In this document: positions 17,983 through 27,715 of the stretch, in pieces | Layout: the number at the start of each line of letters is the position of its first letter | How positions within the stretch are numbered: the first letter of the stretch is position 1 | NCBI GenBank assembly: GCA_003224085.1 | Contig: QHYK01000076.1 | Span: 1-64,000, forward strand | Reading direction: 5' to 3' | Length of the DNA stretch: 64,000 nucleotides | Source of the DNA: Acidobacteriota bacterium | Lineage (GTDB): Bacteria > Acidobacteriota > Terriglobia > Acidiferrales > UBA7541 | The notes under the pieces: generated by a model | What the model saw: only the letters and a program-made list of their open reading frames with translations | Told to the model about the DNA's origin: nothing | Database searches by the model: none | Position numbers and translations under genes: made by a program

Positions 17983-19413
17983 ATGACCAACGAACGCAAA
18001 GACGACCGATTATGGGGAGGGCGCTTCGACCGCGAACCCAACGCTCAGTTCGACGCCTTCCAGCGCTCTCTTGCGTTCGACCACCGTCTTTTGCCTTACG
18101 AGATCGCCGTGGACCGCGCGTGGGCGAAAGCTCTGGAACCCGTCGGCATTTTCACGGCATCCGAGGTGAAACAAACCCTGGCAGCCCTCGATAAAATTGC
18201 CGAGCGCGCAAAAGCCGATTCCGCGTGGTTTGAGAAAACCGCCGCGGGCGCCGAGGACGTTCATCACTTCGTCGAGAAAGCGCTGGTCGAAGAGCTTGGC
18301 CCGCTCGGCTGGAAATTGCATACGGGGCGCAGCCGCAACGAACTCGTCGCCGCAGATTTCCGTCTCTTCGTCATCAACGCTGCTGCCGAGATTCAACGCG
18401 GACTCGAAGCCTTGCTGAATGCGTTTCTTCAGCAGGCCAAGAGCAATCTCAACGTACCTATGCCCGGCATGACGCACCTGCAGCACGCGCAGCCGATTCT
18501 GCTTTCGCATTTCCTGCTCGCACACGCGGAAGCATTCACGCGCGACGTCACTCGGCTGCAACACGCGGCGGCGAGTGCCGATGCCTGCCCCATGGGTTCG
18601 GGCGCGCTCGCGGGAAATTCGTTCGCCATCGATCGCCACGCAATCGCCCGTGAATTGGGCTTCTCGCGCATTACAGCAAACAGTCTGGATGCCGTCAGCG
18701 ATCGCGACTTCGCGCTCGATTATCTTTTCGTCCTGACGGGAATCGCCACCCACCTTTCGCGGCTGGCCGAAGATTTCGTGCTCTTCGCATCGCAGGAGTT
18801 TTCTTACGTCATTCTTCCGGACGAGTATTCCACTGGCAGCAGCCTGATGCCGCAAAAGAAAAACCCCGACGCCTGGGAGCTCATCCGCGGAAAGTCCGGG
18901 CGAATCACCGGAGCACTTGTTGCTTTGCTGACCACACTGAAAGGACTCCCGACCGGCTACCAGCGCGACCTCCAGGAAGACAAGGAAGCGCTTTTTGCCG
19001 CGCATGATCAGGTGGCCGACATGCTCGCCGTTGCAACTGGCGCCCTTGGTTCCACAAAATTCAACCCCGACCGTCTGCGAGCGGCGGCATCCAATCCCGC
19101 GCTGCTCGCAACCGAAGCAGCGGATTATTTGGTGCGCAAGGGCCTTCCCTTTCGCCAGGCGCATGACCTGGTCGGAAAAGTCTTGCGCGAAGCGGAAAAA
19201 CAAAACGTTGCCTGGACCGCGCTGCCGATCGATGCGCTGAAAGCAATCTCTTCCGCCTTGGAAGCCGGTTTTGCAAAAAGCTTCAGTGTGGAGGAGGCTC
19301 TGGCGGCCAAAAAAGTTCCCGGCGGCACCGCTCCGGAAAGCGTGCGCGCAGCCATCGCTGATTTGGAAACACGTCTCAACAAAAAAGTCTCGAAAACAGG
19401 AGCCAAACCATGA
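17983..19413 (+). CDS. argH: Argininosuccinate lyase ArgH
   Basis: A 476-residue fumarase/aspartase-superfamily enzyme that splits argininosuccinate into arginine and fumarate. Visible are LWGGRF at the N-terminus, the substrate loop HTGRSRNE, MTHLQHAQP carrying the catalytic acid/base His region, and the superfamily signature GSSLMPQKKNP at about residue 285. Length is normal. Its stop overlaps a short open frame by the ATGA arrangement. Confidence 0.96.
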   Translation: MTNERKDDRLWGGRFDREPNAQFDAFQRSLAFDHRLLPYEIAVDRAWAKALEPVGIFTASEVKQTLAALDKIAERAKADSAWFEKTAAGAEDVHHFVEKALVEELGPLGWKLHTGRSRNELVAADFRLFVINAAAEIQRGLEALLNAFLQQAKSNLNVPMPGMTHLQHAQPILLSHFLLAHAEAFTRDVTRLQHAAASADACPMGSGALAGNSFAIDRHAIARELGFSRITANSLDAVSDRDFALDYLFVLTGIATHLSRLAEDFVLFASQEFSYVILPDEYSTGSSLMPQKKNPDAWELIRGKSGRITGALVALLTTLKGLPTGYQRDLQEDKEALFAAHDQVADMLAVATGALGSTKFNPDRLRAAASNPALLATEAADYLVRKGLPFRQAHDLVGKVLREAEKQNVAWTALPIDALKAISSALEAGFAKSFSVEEALAAKKVPGGTAPESVRAAIADLETRLNKKVSKTGAKP

Positions 19414-19493
19414 GTCTCCAAAACGCAAATCCATTGGAAACTTTGGTATTCGTTGCGGAAGACGGGAGGTCCCATCGCGAGCCGGCACGATAG
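19410..19493 (+). CDS. Possible 27-residue coupled small ORF between argH and argJ
   Basis: An ATG overlapping the argH TGA opens a 27-codon frame ending in TAG. The overlap arrangement is the same as that linking argR, argC and argB, so ribosomes ending argH could re-initiate here. The peptide has no recognisable domain. It could be a remnant of a former gene start, a leader affecting argJ, or chance. Confidence 0.2.
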   Translation: MSLQNANPLETLVFVAEDGRSHREPAR

Positions 19494-19512
19494 CCGCCCG
19501 GGCACACCTCGA

Positions 19513-20727
19513 ATGAACCACGCTCCGTCCGAAGCCGCCCTCCCGCACGGATTTCGTTTCGCCGCAACCGCCTGCGGCCTGAAAAAGACCGGCGCGCTCG
19601 ATTTGGCGATTTTCTCAAGCGACGTACCGGCCTCCGCGGCGGCCGTCTTCACGCAAAACCTGGTCGTCGCCGCTCCGGTGACACTATCGAAAAAGCATTT
19701 GCGGCTCTCAGGCGGCCGCATGCGCGCCGTAGTCGTGAACGCCGGCAACGCCAATTGCGCCACGGGAGCGCCGGGCGACGCGGCCTCGCTTCGGACCGTG
19801 GAAGAGACGGCGCGGCATCTTCGCGTGCACCCTCACGAAGTCTTTGTATGTTCCACCGGTGTGATTGGCGTGCGGCTGCCCGTGGAGAAAATTCTTCGTG
19901 CATTGCCCACACTGGCAGGCAACCGCCGCTCGTCGGCGCGCTCCTTCGCGGAATTGTCTTTGGCGATCTGCACTACGGACACGCGCCCCAAAACGGCTGC
20001 GGAATCGTTCAAAATGGCCGGAAAGAGGATTCATCTAGTGGGCTGCGCCAAAGGCGCGGGAATGATTCATCCGAATATGGCGACCATGCTCGCCTTTGTG
20101 GCCACCGACGCCGCCATTTCGCCACCGCTCCTGCAAAAGACGCTAAACGAGGTCACGCGGAGAACGTTTAACTCCATCAGCGTGGATGGCGACACTTCGA
20201 CGAACGACGCGCTGCTGGTCCTGGCGAACGGCCAAGCAGGCGCGCCTGCCATTCAAAAGGGCAGCAAGGCCCACCGCGCATTCGCCGTGGCGCTCGAAGA
20301 GGTCTGCCAGTCGCTGGCATTGCAAATCGTTGGGGATGGAGAAGGCGCGCAACGCGTGATCGAAATCGAAGTGCGCCACGCTAAGAGCGAAACCGCCGCG
20401 CGCCGCATCGCGGAGACGATCGCCACTTCGCCCCTGGTGAAGACCGCGTTTGCGGGCGGCGATCCAAACTGGGGCCGCATTTTCGCTGCTGCAGGGCGCT
20501 CCGGGGTAAAGTTCGATGCCGCCTTAGTAGACATCCAGATGGCCGGGATTCCCGTACTCCGCAAAGGCCAGCCGCTGGATTTCAACGAACGCGCCGCCAG
20601 CAACAAGCTTCTCGCCGAGCACGTTCCGGTTGTGGTGGATCTGCATGCGGGCAACGCGCACGCCCGCTATTGGACCTGCGACTTCACGGCGGAGTATGTC
20701 CGGATTAACGCGTCTTACCGGACCTGA
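19513..20727 (+). CDS. argJ: Glutamate N-acetyltransferase / amino-acid acetyltransferase ArgJ
   Basis: A 404-residue self-cleaving enzyme that moves the acetyl group from acetylornithine to glutamate, recycling it. The N-terminal GFRFAATACGLKK, the NAGNANCATG oxyanion region, the KGAGMIHPNMATML autocleavage site (nucleophilic Thr at about 190) and the C-terminal GGDPNWGRI are intact. The ATG at 19513 places the family's usual N-terminus; a longer in-frame start at 19453 adds residues without similarity. With ArgJ present, ArgE is not needed; whether it also makes acetylglutamate from acetyl-CoA cannot be told. Its last 13 bases overlap the convergent glycosyltransferase gene. Confidence 0.95.
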   Translation: MNHAPSEAALPHGFRFAATACGLKKTGALDLAIFSSDVPASAAAVFTQNLVVAAPVTLSKKHLRLSGGRMRAVVVNAGNANCATGAPGDAASLRTVEETARHLRVHPHEVFVCSTGVIGVRLPVEKILRALPTLAGNRRSSARSFAELSLAICTTDTRPKTAAESFKMAGKRIHLVGCAKGAGMIHPNMATMLAFVATDAAISPPLLQKTLNEVTRRTFNSISVDGDTSTNDALLVLANGQAGAPAIQKGSKAHRAFAVALEEVCQSLALQIVGDGEGAQRVIEIEVRHAKSETAARRIAETIATSPLVKTAFAGGDPNWGRIFAAAGRSGVKFDAALVDIQMAGIPVLRKGQPLDFNERAASNKLLAEHVPVVVDLHAGNAHARYWTCDFTAEYVRINASYRT

Positions 20728-21893
20728 GTACCCAGCGCTGTTCGATTGGACTTGTTTTTTACGGCGCTCGCGTATACTGCAAGAGTCCGATCGGCGATGG
20801 AGTCCCAATTCAGGTAAAGCTCGGCTCTCTTTCGCAGCTTTGCCCCGATTTCGCATCTCCTCGCGGGGTCGTTCAACAGTTCCAGGATGCGCTCCGCCAA
20901 GTCTTGTGGATTTTCTTCTTCAACCCAGACTCCGCATTCTCCCAAGTGATCGGGAATTCCTGCCTTCGGTGTGCTGACCACAGGAAGCCGGTTGCCTGCG
21001 GCCACGGCTGCGGGAAGTCCCGCGAAGCCCCCGGTATAAGACAAGACCAGGAGCAGGCTGGTCTGGTAAAGCTGGACCATGTCGTTCATCGATAGTTGCT
21101 TGAGCCAAACAATCTTGTCCGCCACGCCAAACTGCTCCGCCAACCGCTGGGCCTCCTCGGGAACCCTGTCACCGTAGTGGCCGTGGACTTTCAATGCTGG
21201 GGCGTTCCCATCGAGCCGCTCTTTCAAGATCGCCATGGCTTTAAAAAGCGTTCGAATGCCCTTCCCCGACATAAGTTTATGGCCGCCATAAAAAACCAAG
21301 CCTTCCCTGGGTTTATCGTCTACAAACTCCGGCAGGCTGGCCCCTTGAAAGACCACGTGGATGCTGTCCGGCTGGACTCCAAAGTCGGCTAATTTCCGTT
21401 TTAATTCATCGCAGTGGACGATGATGGCGTCCGCCTTGTTGTAAAGCTTGTTTTTTTCCGGAAACTGAACCTGATAGGAGTCCAATTCATGAACCGTAAT
21501 TACTCGCGCGGCTTTCGAATGTTGCTTCAGCCAATGGAACACGACGCTTGATCCATAGGCGTTCAGGATTTGCTGGAAATGAATGAGCTCGGAGTCCTTG
21601 GACAGGTTTTGATACCGCCAAGCGCGAAAGAGGTAGCTGAAGTGCCTGACGCGGACACGGGCCCACCGCTTCCAGGCGGTCTTCGATTCGTACGCTCTCA
21701 CGTGCGGTAATTCGAAATACTCACAGTCTTGAGTCTGGAATCTCTTCCCCACCTCGATGGGGTCCCCACATCCGCAGTTTGAGGCCACCCAATCGATCGC
21801 ACTGCCGGTCTTCCTCTCAACGGCCTGCTTGAGCGACTCCGCATACCAACCGTAGGAAGTCTGGAAGGGGCAACATATGAAAGTGACGTGCAT
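20715..21893 (-). CDS. GT4-like glycosyltransferase
   Basis: About 392 residues with the two-Rossmann GT-B layout: an N-terminal acceptor half (TFICCPFQTSYGWYAESL) and a C-terminal donor half (GLVFYGGHKLMSGKGIRTLFKAM, then DKIVWLKQLSMNDMVQLYQ). It resembles GT4 glycosyltransferases that build polysaccharide or glycolipid. The usual EX7E region reads GGFAGLPAAVAAG, so both glutamates are replaced. The ATG at 21893 is preferred over a GTG four codons upstream; neither has a strong ribosome site. It lies near an acetyltransferase of the CelD type on the same strand, which suggests a small exopolysaccharide-related unit. Confidence 0.75.
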   Translation of the reverse strand: MHVTFICCPFQTSYGWYAESLKQAVERKTGSAIDWVASNCGCGDPIEVGKRFQTQDCEYFELPHVRAYESKTAWKRWARVRVRHFSYLFRAWRYQNLSKDSELIHFQQILNAYGSSVVFHWLKQHSKAARVITVHELDSYQVQFPEKNKLYNKADAIIVHCDELKRKLADFGVQPDSIHVVFQGASLPEFVDDKPREGLVFYGGHKLMSGKGIRTLFKAMAILKERLDGNAPALKVHGHYGDRVPEEAQRLAEQFGVADKIVWLKQLSMNDMVQLYQTSLLLVLSYTGGFAGLPAAVAAGNRLPVVSTPKAGIPDHLGECGVWVEEENPQDLAERILELLNDPARRCEIGAKLRKRAELYLNWDSIADRTLAVYASAVKNKSNRTALGTQVR

Positions 21894-22004
21894 GGTCAAA
21901 GACACGCTCGTTCTGGCTAGATTGTGAGGATGCCTCCGGCGTCCCTTCGGTCGTCCAACCGTTGCCTGCGCACCTGGACGAAATGTGGCGAGTCTTTCAT
22001 GAAT

Positions 22005-23282
22005 TCATCCATGATTCGAACCGACAAAAGATTTCCTCGAGGACCCGCATTGAGACGATGTGTTCGTTGCGCCTTCTCCATTTCGCAAGCGCAGGCGATT
22101 TAACACGGAGGTGTATTTTTGCTTAAGCGCCGGCAACAGGTTTGTCCTCACCTGGTATAGAAGAAACGGATAAAAATCGCGGTTGAAAACTGTGCCGGTA
22201 AAGTGTTGGCGCGCCGCTGACGTCCAGGACGTCTTGAAGCGCTCCCGGCTCCCCCCAAAATCAAGTTCCCGAATGCGTTTCCGGGCGCACTCTTCCAGGA
22301 TCGCATTGATGAGCAAATGGCCTGGTCCTGCGCGGCGAAACGACTCGTCATAGGCTATCTTGATGGCATAGTAGCAATCGTTGGTCTCCAAACTGAAGGC
22401 GGCAGCGACCACCTTGCCGCCCGCCTCAAGCAAATGCAGGCAGAACTGGCCGGCGCCAGCCGCAAAACGCGCGACCTCCTCATAAAATGTGAGCGTTTCC
22501 TGCCGGCATTGGATTGCCGAGCCTTCCTTCCCCTTCCAGCCGGAAGCTTCCAATGCGAAAAACCTGTGGAGCATTTTGGGGGCGGGATGATCCATGCGCA
22601 CTAACCGAGGCGGGCCTCCCGTCTGAGCTTCCAATACCCGGGCGAACCGGCGGAGTTCATGGCGAAAATGGCGGCTGGTTTCCCCGAGCCAATCCATTTG
22701 CCCGCACCCGTTGGTTTTTATCCGCAAGTAAGGACTTTCGCAAACGGGAAGTGTCCTGGTCCGAAATCCATCCCGAACGGCATAAGACATCAACCGTTGG
22801 CAGGGGCCCTCGGCGGGAAACATGGGGAACTCCAGCAAATGCCAGTTTGGAGCGTGCTTCAAAAGCCGCCAGATCGCTTTGATCGCTGCATCGCCCTCTG
22901 GACCTGGTGCGCGAAGAATGTCGAATCGGACGGAATGAGAATTAGCTGCCCCCACGAGCTTAACAACGGGCAGCCCAGAGAATAGGCCTTTCTTACGGAC
23001 CAGGGGAAGGACGGCCGTCAAGCGATCCGCAACTCGGCTCGTCACCAACACGACTTCGTTTTGTTGTTCGAAGGCATGAATGTAAGTGCCAATCCATTCC
23101 GGCGTGAGGAAAGGCTCGCAATTCGTTTCTTCGCAAAGCTGCCGCCACTGGTCTTCTATCGAGTGGATTATTTCTAGGCCGCCGATAAGGACTTCCGAGG
23201 AGGTCAGATCGAGGATTTCGTGAACCGAGGTCAAAACAGGGCCGTCGTGCGCCACAAGGTTTCCCACCGGACACCCAATCAA
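22005..23282 (-). CDS. CelD/BcsL-like acetyltransferase (GNAT/FemAB fold)
   Basis: About 425 residues matching the CelD/BcsL 'cellulose biosynthesis protein' acetyltransferases: an N-terminal region with FLTPEWIGTYIHAF and a C-terminal GNAT-like part (GKVVAAAFSLETNDCYYAIKIAYDE, GHLLINAILEECARKRIRELDFG). Such proteins are thought to acylate polysaccharides or act in exopolysaccharide export; substrates are mostly unproven. The first codon of the open frame is TTG with only GTG alternatives nearby and no ATG in the first part, so the start is uncertain by about 25 codons. Upstream of, and on the same strand as, the glycosyltransferase, about 110 bases apart. Confidence 0.7.
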   Translation of the reverse strand: MIGCPVGNLVAHDGPVLTSVHEILDLTSSEVLIGGLEIIHSIEDQWRQLCEETNCEPFLTPEWIGTYIHAFEQQNEVVLVTSRVADRLTAVLPLVRKKGLFSGLPVVKLVGAANSHSVRFDILRAPGPEGDAAIKAIWRLLKHAPNWHLLEFPMFPAEGPCQRLMSYAVRDGFRTRTLPVCESPYLRIKTNGCGQMDWLGETSRHFRHELRRFARVLEAQTGGPPRLVRMDHPAPKMLHRFFALEASGWKGKEGSAIQCRQETLTFYEEVARFAAGAGQFCLHLLEAGGKVVAAAFSLETNDCYYAIKIAYDESFRRAGPGHLLINAILEECARKRIRELDFGGSRERFKTSWTSAARQHFTGTVFNRDFYPFLLYQVRTNLLPALKQKYTSVLNRLRLRNGEGATNTSSQCGSSRKSFVGSNHG

Positions 23283-23397
23283 AGCGATTCTACAAATAAG
23301 GACTGAACCCCAATTCTCCTGAACAGAACTCGGCTGGTTACAGACCGTTTTTGGGCCGAACCGACCCCGCCAACGTTACTTATAATAATTCGTAGCC

Positions 23398-23553
23398 ATG
23401 ACGAATGCGGATAACACTGCCAATTCGGTTAGGGTCAACACCTCAAGGAAAGTGGCCCAGATGGTGCCAGCCGGCGCTTCAGCTGCCCAGACTGCCGATT
23501 CAGGCAAGATTGCGCAGGGCTTCGAACAGAGAGATGATGCGATAGGCAAATAA
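23398..23553 (+). CDS. Possible 51-residue small protein behind a TATAAT box
   Basis: An ATG at 23398 opens a 51-codon frame ending 21 bases before the ceramidase-like gene. TATAAT at 23381-23386 lies only 11 bases upstream, which would give a nearly leaderless transcript; no good -35 is visible at the right distance. The peptide is hydrophilic and Ala/Gln/Ser rich with no domain that I recognise. It may be a leader for the downstream gene or chance. Confidence 0.3.
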   Translation: MTNADNTANSVRVNTSRKVAQMVPAGASAAQTADSGKIAQGFEQRDDAIGK

Positions 23554-23574
23554 GGAATTCACCAGGGAAACGGT

Positions 23575-25041
23575 ATGAGTATTTTGTCATCGCGCGCATC
23601 CTCGATCCGGGCTTCTTTCCTGTTGAATATGGCCCTGCTGTTTGCGCCATCGCTTTTCTTTGGCGCGGAACTTCAACCGGCGCAGGCGGCCGAAGGCGGG
23701 GCGCTGCAAGCGGGCGCCGCAAAAATCGATATCACGCCGGCCTCCGACGCGGCCCTGCCAATGAGCGGCTATGCCAGCCGCAAAGAGGGTTTCCAGGGCA
23801 TTCACGATCACATCTACGCGCGGGCTGTCGTGTTGAGCGATGGCGCCAGGACCGCGGCCATCGTCGCCTGGGAACTGATCGGCGTGCCCGACGGGGTCTG
23901 GGAAACCGTGTCGCAGAGGGTCGCGAAGGAGACCGGCATCCCCGCCGAATACCTGGTCCTGGCTGCGGTGCACGACCACAGCGCGCCGGCGCCGTTCGGC
24001 ATGTATGGCAACGACTCGCCGAAGTCGGCGGTCTACACCAAACAGGTTGAAGACGCTACCGTCGAAGCCATCCGCAAGGCGAAACAAAGCCTCCAGCCGG
24101 CAAAGATCGGGACAGGGACGGGAAAGGCTTATGTGAATGTCAATCGGCGGGAATATTCGAGCGAGGACGGCTGGTGGCTGGGCTACAACGATAAGGGGCC
24201 GTCGGACAAAACGTTGGCCGTGATCCGGTTTGACGCGCTTGCGGGCAAGCCCATTGCGTTGCTCATCAACTATGCCGTCCATGCCGTGGTCATGGGAGGG
24301 GAGAATTATCAAGTCAGCGGCGACCTTGCAGGGGCCACGTCGCGTTACGTGGAGAACTATTACCGCGGCAGCCCTGAGGATGCTCCGCGGAGCGACGCGG
24401 GCCGCGCATTGCAAGTGCGACCGGAAGAGACTTCCGAAAATGTCGTGGCTTTGTGGACCAGCGGCGCGGCGGGCGACCAGAATCCTGTTTCCCTGGCGCG
24501 TGGCTCGGACTTCAGCATGGTGGATACCCTGGGAAAGATTCTCGGCGAGGAAGCAGTACGTGTAGCCGGAGCGATCCACACGACCGAGCACGGACACATT
24601 TGGGGCAAACAACAGTTGGTCACCTGTCCGGGCAGAAAAGTGGAACCGGGCCCGCTGCCGCGCAAGGAATACAAGTGGGAAGAATCCGATGCTGTCCACA
24701 TTCGACTGGGTCTGCTGACGATCAACGATATCGCTTTGGCGGGGGTGTCGGGCGAAGTGCTGACCATGATTCAAGAGCGATTGAAAAAGGAGTCTCCTCT
24801 GAATCGCATCGTCATGGTGACGCACGCCAACGGTTCGAGCGGATACCTTCCCGATGATGCCGCGTTCGGGCAGGTCAGCTACGAAATCGCCACTTCGCGG
24901 CTGAAGCCCGGCTGCGCCGAGAGCGCCATCGTCAACGGCCTCGTCAACCTGATGAAGGAACGCTTCGGAGAAAAGGCAGAAGGCAGGAGGCAGAAAAGGA
25001 CAAGGCAGAGTGCCGAAGGGGTCTGCGGGAAAAAAAGCTAG
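23575..25041 (+). CDS. Exported neutral ceramidase-like hydrolase
   Basis: A 488-residue protein with an N-terminal hydrophobic signal segment (residues about 10-38) and the start typical of neutral/alkaline non-lysosomal ceramidase N-terminal domains: AGAAKIDITPA, then LPMSGYASR. Zinc-site-like histidines occur in AAVHDHSAP and NYAVHAVVMGG, and SGAAGDQNP and NGSSGYLPDDAAF are family-like. Bacterial members of this family have often unknown amide substrates, so sphingolipid cleavage is not proven. The C-terminal 20 residues are Arg/Lys/Gly rich and unlike a folded domain. A good ribosome site (AGGGAAA) precedes the ATG. It ends 4 bases inside the convergent ligase gene. Confidence 0.78.
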   Translation: MSILSSRASSIRASFLLNMALLFAPSLFFGAELQPAQAAEGGALQAGAAKIDITPASDAALPMSGYASRKEGFQGIHDHIYARAVVLSDGARTAAIVAWELIGVPDGVWETVSQRVAKETGIPAEYLVLAAVHDHSAPAPFGMYGNDSPKSAVYTKQVEDATVEAIRKAKQSLQPAKIGTGTGKAYVNVNRREYSSEDGWWLGYNDKGPSDKTLAVIRFDALAGKPIALLINYAVHAVVMGGENYQVSGDLAGATSRYVENYYRGSPEDAPRSDAGRALQVRPEETSENVVALWTSGAAGDQNPVSLARGSDFSMVDTLGKILGEEAVRVAGAIHTTEHGHIWGKQQLVTCPGRKVEPGPLPRKEYKWEESDAVHIRLGLLTINDIALAGVSGEVLTMIQERLKKESPLNRIVMVTHANGSSGYLPDDAAFGQVSYEIATSRLKPGCAESAIVNGLVNLMKERFGEKAEGRRQKRTRQSAEGVCGKKS

Positions 25042-26654
25042 GAGTCCCACTTCCAGTTGGCGAATTGTTCCCGCAGCGCGATTTTCTTGAATTTGCCGAC
25101 GGAGGTGCGCGGGATGGCGTCGAGGAAGACGAAAGCGTCGGGGAGCTGCCACTTGGCGAACGATGCGGCGAGAAAGGCGCGCAATTGTTCGGGGGTAGCG
25201 CGAGCGCCATCTTTCAGCACCACCGCGGCAAGCGGGCGCTCCTGCCATTTCGGGTGGGGGATACCGACGACGCAGGCTTCCTTGACGGCCGGGTGACCCA
25301 TCAAGGCATTCTCCAGGTCCACGGAGCTGATCCATTCTCCCCCGGACTTTACCAAATCTTTGGCGCGGTCCACGATTTTGACGTACCCGTCTTCGTCCAT
25401 GGTGGCGACGTCGCCGGTGCGAAACCAGCCATCCTCGGTCCAACGATGGGCCTGGTCGGGAGATTCATAGTAACTGGCGGCAACCCACGGGCCGCGGATT
25501 TCGATTTCACCGGAGGTCACGCCGTCCCACGGAGCTTCGCCTTCAGGCCGCATCAAGCGAATCTCTACGAACGGAGCCGGCCATCCCTGCTTGGAGCGCA
25601 CGTGATATTTTTTGTCCTCAGGCCAGTCACGCATGTGGGCGCGCAGACCGCCGGAAGTGCCGATGGGCGTGGTTTCCGTCATGCCCCAAAGATGCTTGAT
25701 TTGCAGGCCGAAACGGTCGAGCCGCCGAATGAGTTCCACGGGAGGGGCGGTGCCGCCGCAGACCAGCTTAACAGGCGACGCAAACTTCCATCCGGTGGGA
25801 TTTTTTTCGAGAGCGTCGAGAACGGCGATCCAGACCGTGGGAACGCCGCAGGCGACGGTCACGCGTTCACCGACCATCAGTTCCAGGATGCTCTCCGGGT
25901 CCACATGTGGACCGGGGAGCACCAGGCGCGCGCCAAGCATGGTCGCCGCAAACGGAATGCCCCAGGCATTGGCGTGAAACATGGGCGCCACGGGCAGGAC
26001 CGTGTCGGCTTGGCTCATGCCAAACACTTCAACGAGTCCGCAGCAGAAGGAGTGCAGCACAAGGGCGCGATGGGAATAGATGACGCCTTTGGAAAAGCCG
26101 GTTGTGCCGGAGGTGAAGCACATGGCCGCGCCATCGTTTTCGTCAATGGCGGGATAGCGGAAGTCGCCATCCGCAGCCGCCAGCAGCTCCTCGTAATTCG
26201 AAGCGCCTTCCGGCGCGCTGGCGCATCCGTAAGGAACGACAATAACGCGTTCGAACGAAACGTCCTTGCGGAACTTTTCATAAATAGGATACAGCACGTC
26301 GTCAATGAGGAGAAACCGGTCGCCTGCGTGTTTGGCAATGCCGGCAATTTCGTGCGGGTGCAAGCGGAGATTCATAGTGTGCAAAATGCCGCCCGCGCAA
26401 GGGACTCCGAAGAAGGCTTCCAAGTGGCCGGAATGATTCCACATCATCGAAGCCACCCGGTCGCCCGGCTTTAAGCCGAGCTTGGTGAGGGCAGCGGCAA
26501 GCTGGCGGGCCCGGCCATAAAATTCCCCATAACAAATGCGAACAATGGACTTATCCGGCTTCCGAGAAACAATTTCGACGCGGGGGAAGATTTTGCCGGA
26601 GCGCTCCAGAATCGTGGGAAGCGTCAAGGGAAAATCCATCATCGTGCCGCGCAT
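25038..26654 (-). CDS. Acyl-CoA synthetase (fatty acid-CoA ligase, AlkK-like)
   Basis: About 538 residues of the AMP-forming adenylation superfamily. Motifs in order: [12 protein letters not shown] (P-loop), the [11 protein letters not shown] region typical of medium/long-chain ligases, [33 protein letters not shown] and the C-terminal catalytic Lys in [10 protein letters not shown]. It should activate a fatty acid to its CoA thioester in the cytoplasm. The ATG at 26654 follows GAGAGG closely; an in-frame start 8 codons earlier or ATGATG 4 codons later are possible. It is not clustered with beta-oxidation genes. Confidence 0.9.
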   Translation of the reverse strand: MRGTMMDFPLTLPTILERSGKIFPRVEIVSRKPDKSIVRICYGEFYGRARQLAAALTKLGLKPGDRVASMMWNHSGHLEAFFGVPCAGGILHTMNLRLHPHEIAGIAKHAGDRFLLIDDVLYPIYEKFRKDVSFERVIVVPYGCASAPEGASNYEELLAAADGDFRYPAIDENDGAAMCFTSGTTGFSKGVIYSHRALVLHSFCCGLVEVFGMSQADTVLPVAPMFHANAWGIPFAATMLGARLVLPGPHVDPESILELMVGERVTVACGVPTVWIAVLDALEKNPTGWKFASPVKLVCGGTAPPVELIRRLDRFGLQIKHLWGMTETTPIGTSGGLRAHMRDWPEDKKYHVRSKQGWPAPFVEIRLMRPEGEAPWDGVTSGEIEIRGPWVAASYYESPDQAHRWTEDGWFRTGDVATMDEDGYVKIVDRAKDLVKSGGEWISSVDLENALMGHPAVKEACVVGIPHPKWQERPLAAVVLKDGARATPEQLRAFLAASFAKWQLPDAFVFLDAIPRTSVGKFKKIALREQFANWKWDS

Positions 26655-26926
26655 GAACCCTCTCGGATGGGGAGACAAACTGGGCGCATGCTAGCACGAA
26701 TTCCTGGCCAGGGGGAGCAGGCCGGCAGCCCGATTATCCCGGGCACAATCCGGGCATTTTATTTAGTTGCAAATGAGGTTAATTTCCGAGACGATGCACC
26801 AGACCGCTGAAGTTCCGGTCTCGCTCCCTCGGCGGCAGCGCGCATACGGCTCCCCGGTGAACGAAAGCGGTGTCTTCGGCGCGCTCCGCGACTCGCAAGT
26901 CAGGTTCCGGGCAGAAGGAGCAATAG

Positions 26927-27301
26927 GTGAAGAAGCTCTACATCGGTAATCTTCCGTTTTCGGCAACGGAAGATCAGCTTCAAGAGTGGTTTTCGCAAGC
27001 AGGAGTATCCCCTTCCGGCGTCAATCTCATTCGCGACCGATTCACGGGTCAATCGCGCGGATTCGCCTTCGTCGAAATCAACAGTGACGAAGAGGCGGAC
27101 CGGGCCATTAATTCCTTGAACGGTCAGAATTTCGGCGGACGAAACTTGGTGGTCAACGAAGCGCGTCCTCAGGCTGAGCGCAGCGGCGGCGGACGCGGCG
27201 GCTACAGCGGCGGGCGCGGCGGCGGCGGCGGGCGTGGTGGCTACGGCGGCGGGCGCGGCGGAGATCGTGGCGACCGCGGCGACCGCGGAAATCGCTGGTA
27301 A
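26927..27301 (+). CDS. Glycine-rich RRM RNA-binding protein
   Basis: A 124-residue protein: an RNA-recognition motif (residues 1-80) with RNP2 LYIGNL and RNP1 RGFAFVEI, then a Gly/Arg-rich tail of about 40 residues with GGRGG repeats and GDRGDRGD. Such single-RRM proteins resemble cyanobacterial Rbp and are often cold-induced RNA chaperones. GTG start at 26927 with AGAAGGAG about 8 bases upstream. The 250 bases upstream hold a possible stem (CGAGAC near 26790 pairing with GTCTCG near 26825) that could be a structured leader, which is inference only. Confidence 0.93.
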   Translation: MKKLYIGNLPFSATEDQLQEWFSQAGVSPSGVNLIRDRFTGQSRGFAFVEINSDEEADRAINSLNGQNFGGRNLVVNEARPQAERSGGGRGGYSGGRGGGGGRGGYGGGRGGDRGDRGDRGNRW

Positions 27302-27715
27302 GCCGCAGCTCAAGTCTTAGGTGAACGGGACACCAGCCCAGCGCGGCCCTGCACTTCCCTGCACAAAATCCTGAGCGGCGAGTCTGCTCAAAACTGCGTT
27401 TTTCGCCCTCTTTCTTCTTCCATCATCGACGCGGACTCCCAGTTCGAATTAGACAAAGAGTGCTTGCGCCTTCCCAAACTCCTGGATCTATGTCCTAGAA
27501 ACTTCAGGACGGTCGCGCACGAAACTAATGTGCCCGTAACGTGTTCGATACAGCAGGCCAGGAAAATGCTTCGCCCGAGAGTCGCTCCAGGTATATGAAT
27601 AATTCTGGTTTACTGTAGGAGCGGCGATGCAGTCAGGCGCCAAAGAAGCCTCCGGTGAACCTTCTGGAGGCACTCCGCATCCAATGGCTTGGGTGAGGCG
27701 CAGTTGCGAAATAGA
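27302..27715 (+). other. Gene-poor stretch between the RRM and L13e-like genes
   Basis: No convincing gene on either strand. A hairpin GCCTCC...GGAGGC (about 27648-27669) lies before the next gene and may be a terminator or leader element, but it has no T-run. An open frame on the minus strand crosses this region and antisense to the next gene; it has no recognised domain. Confidence 0.4.

Noticed and set aside
27170-27300. GGC/CGC-rich repeats as a possible CRISPR or satellite
   Set aside because: They encode the Gly/Arg tail of the RRM protein; no spacer structure.
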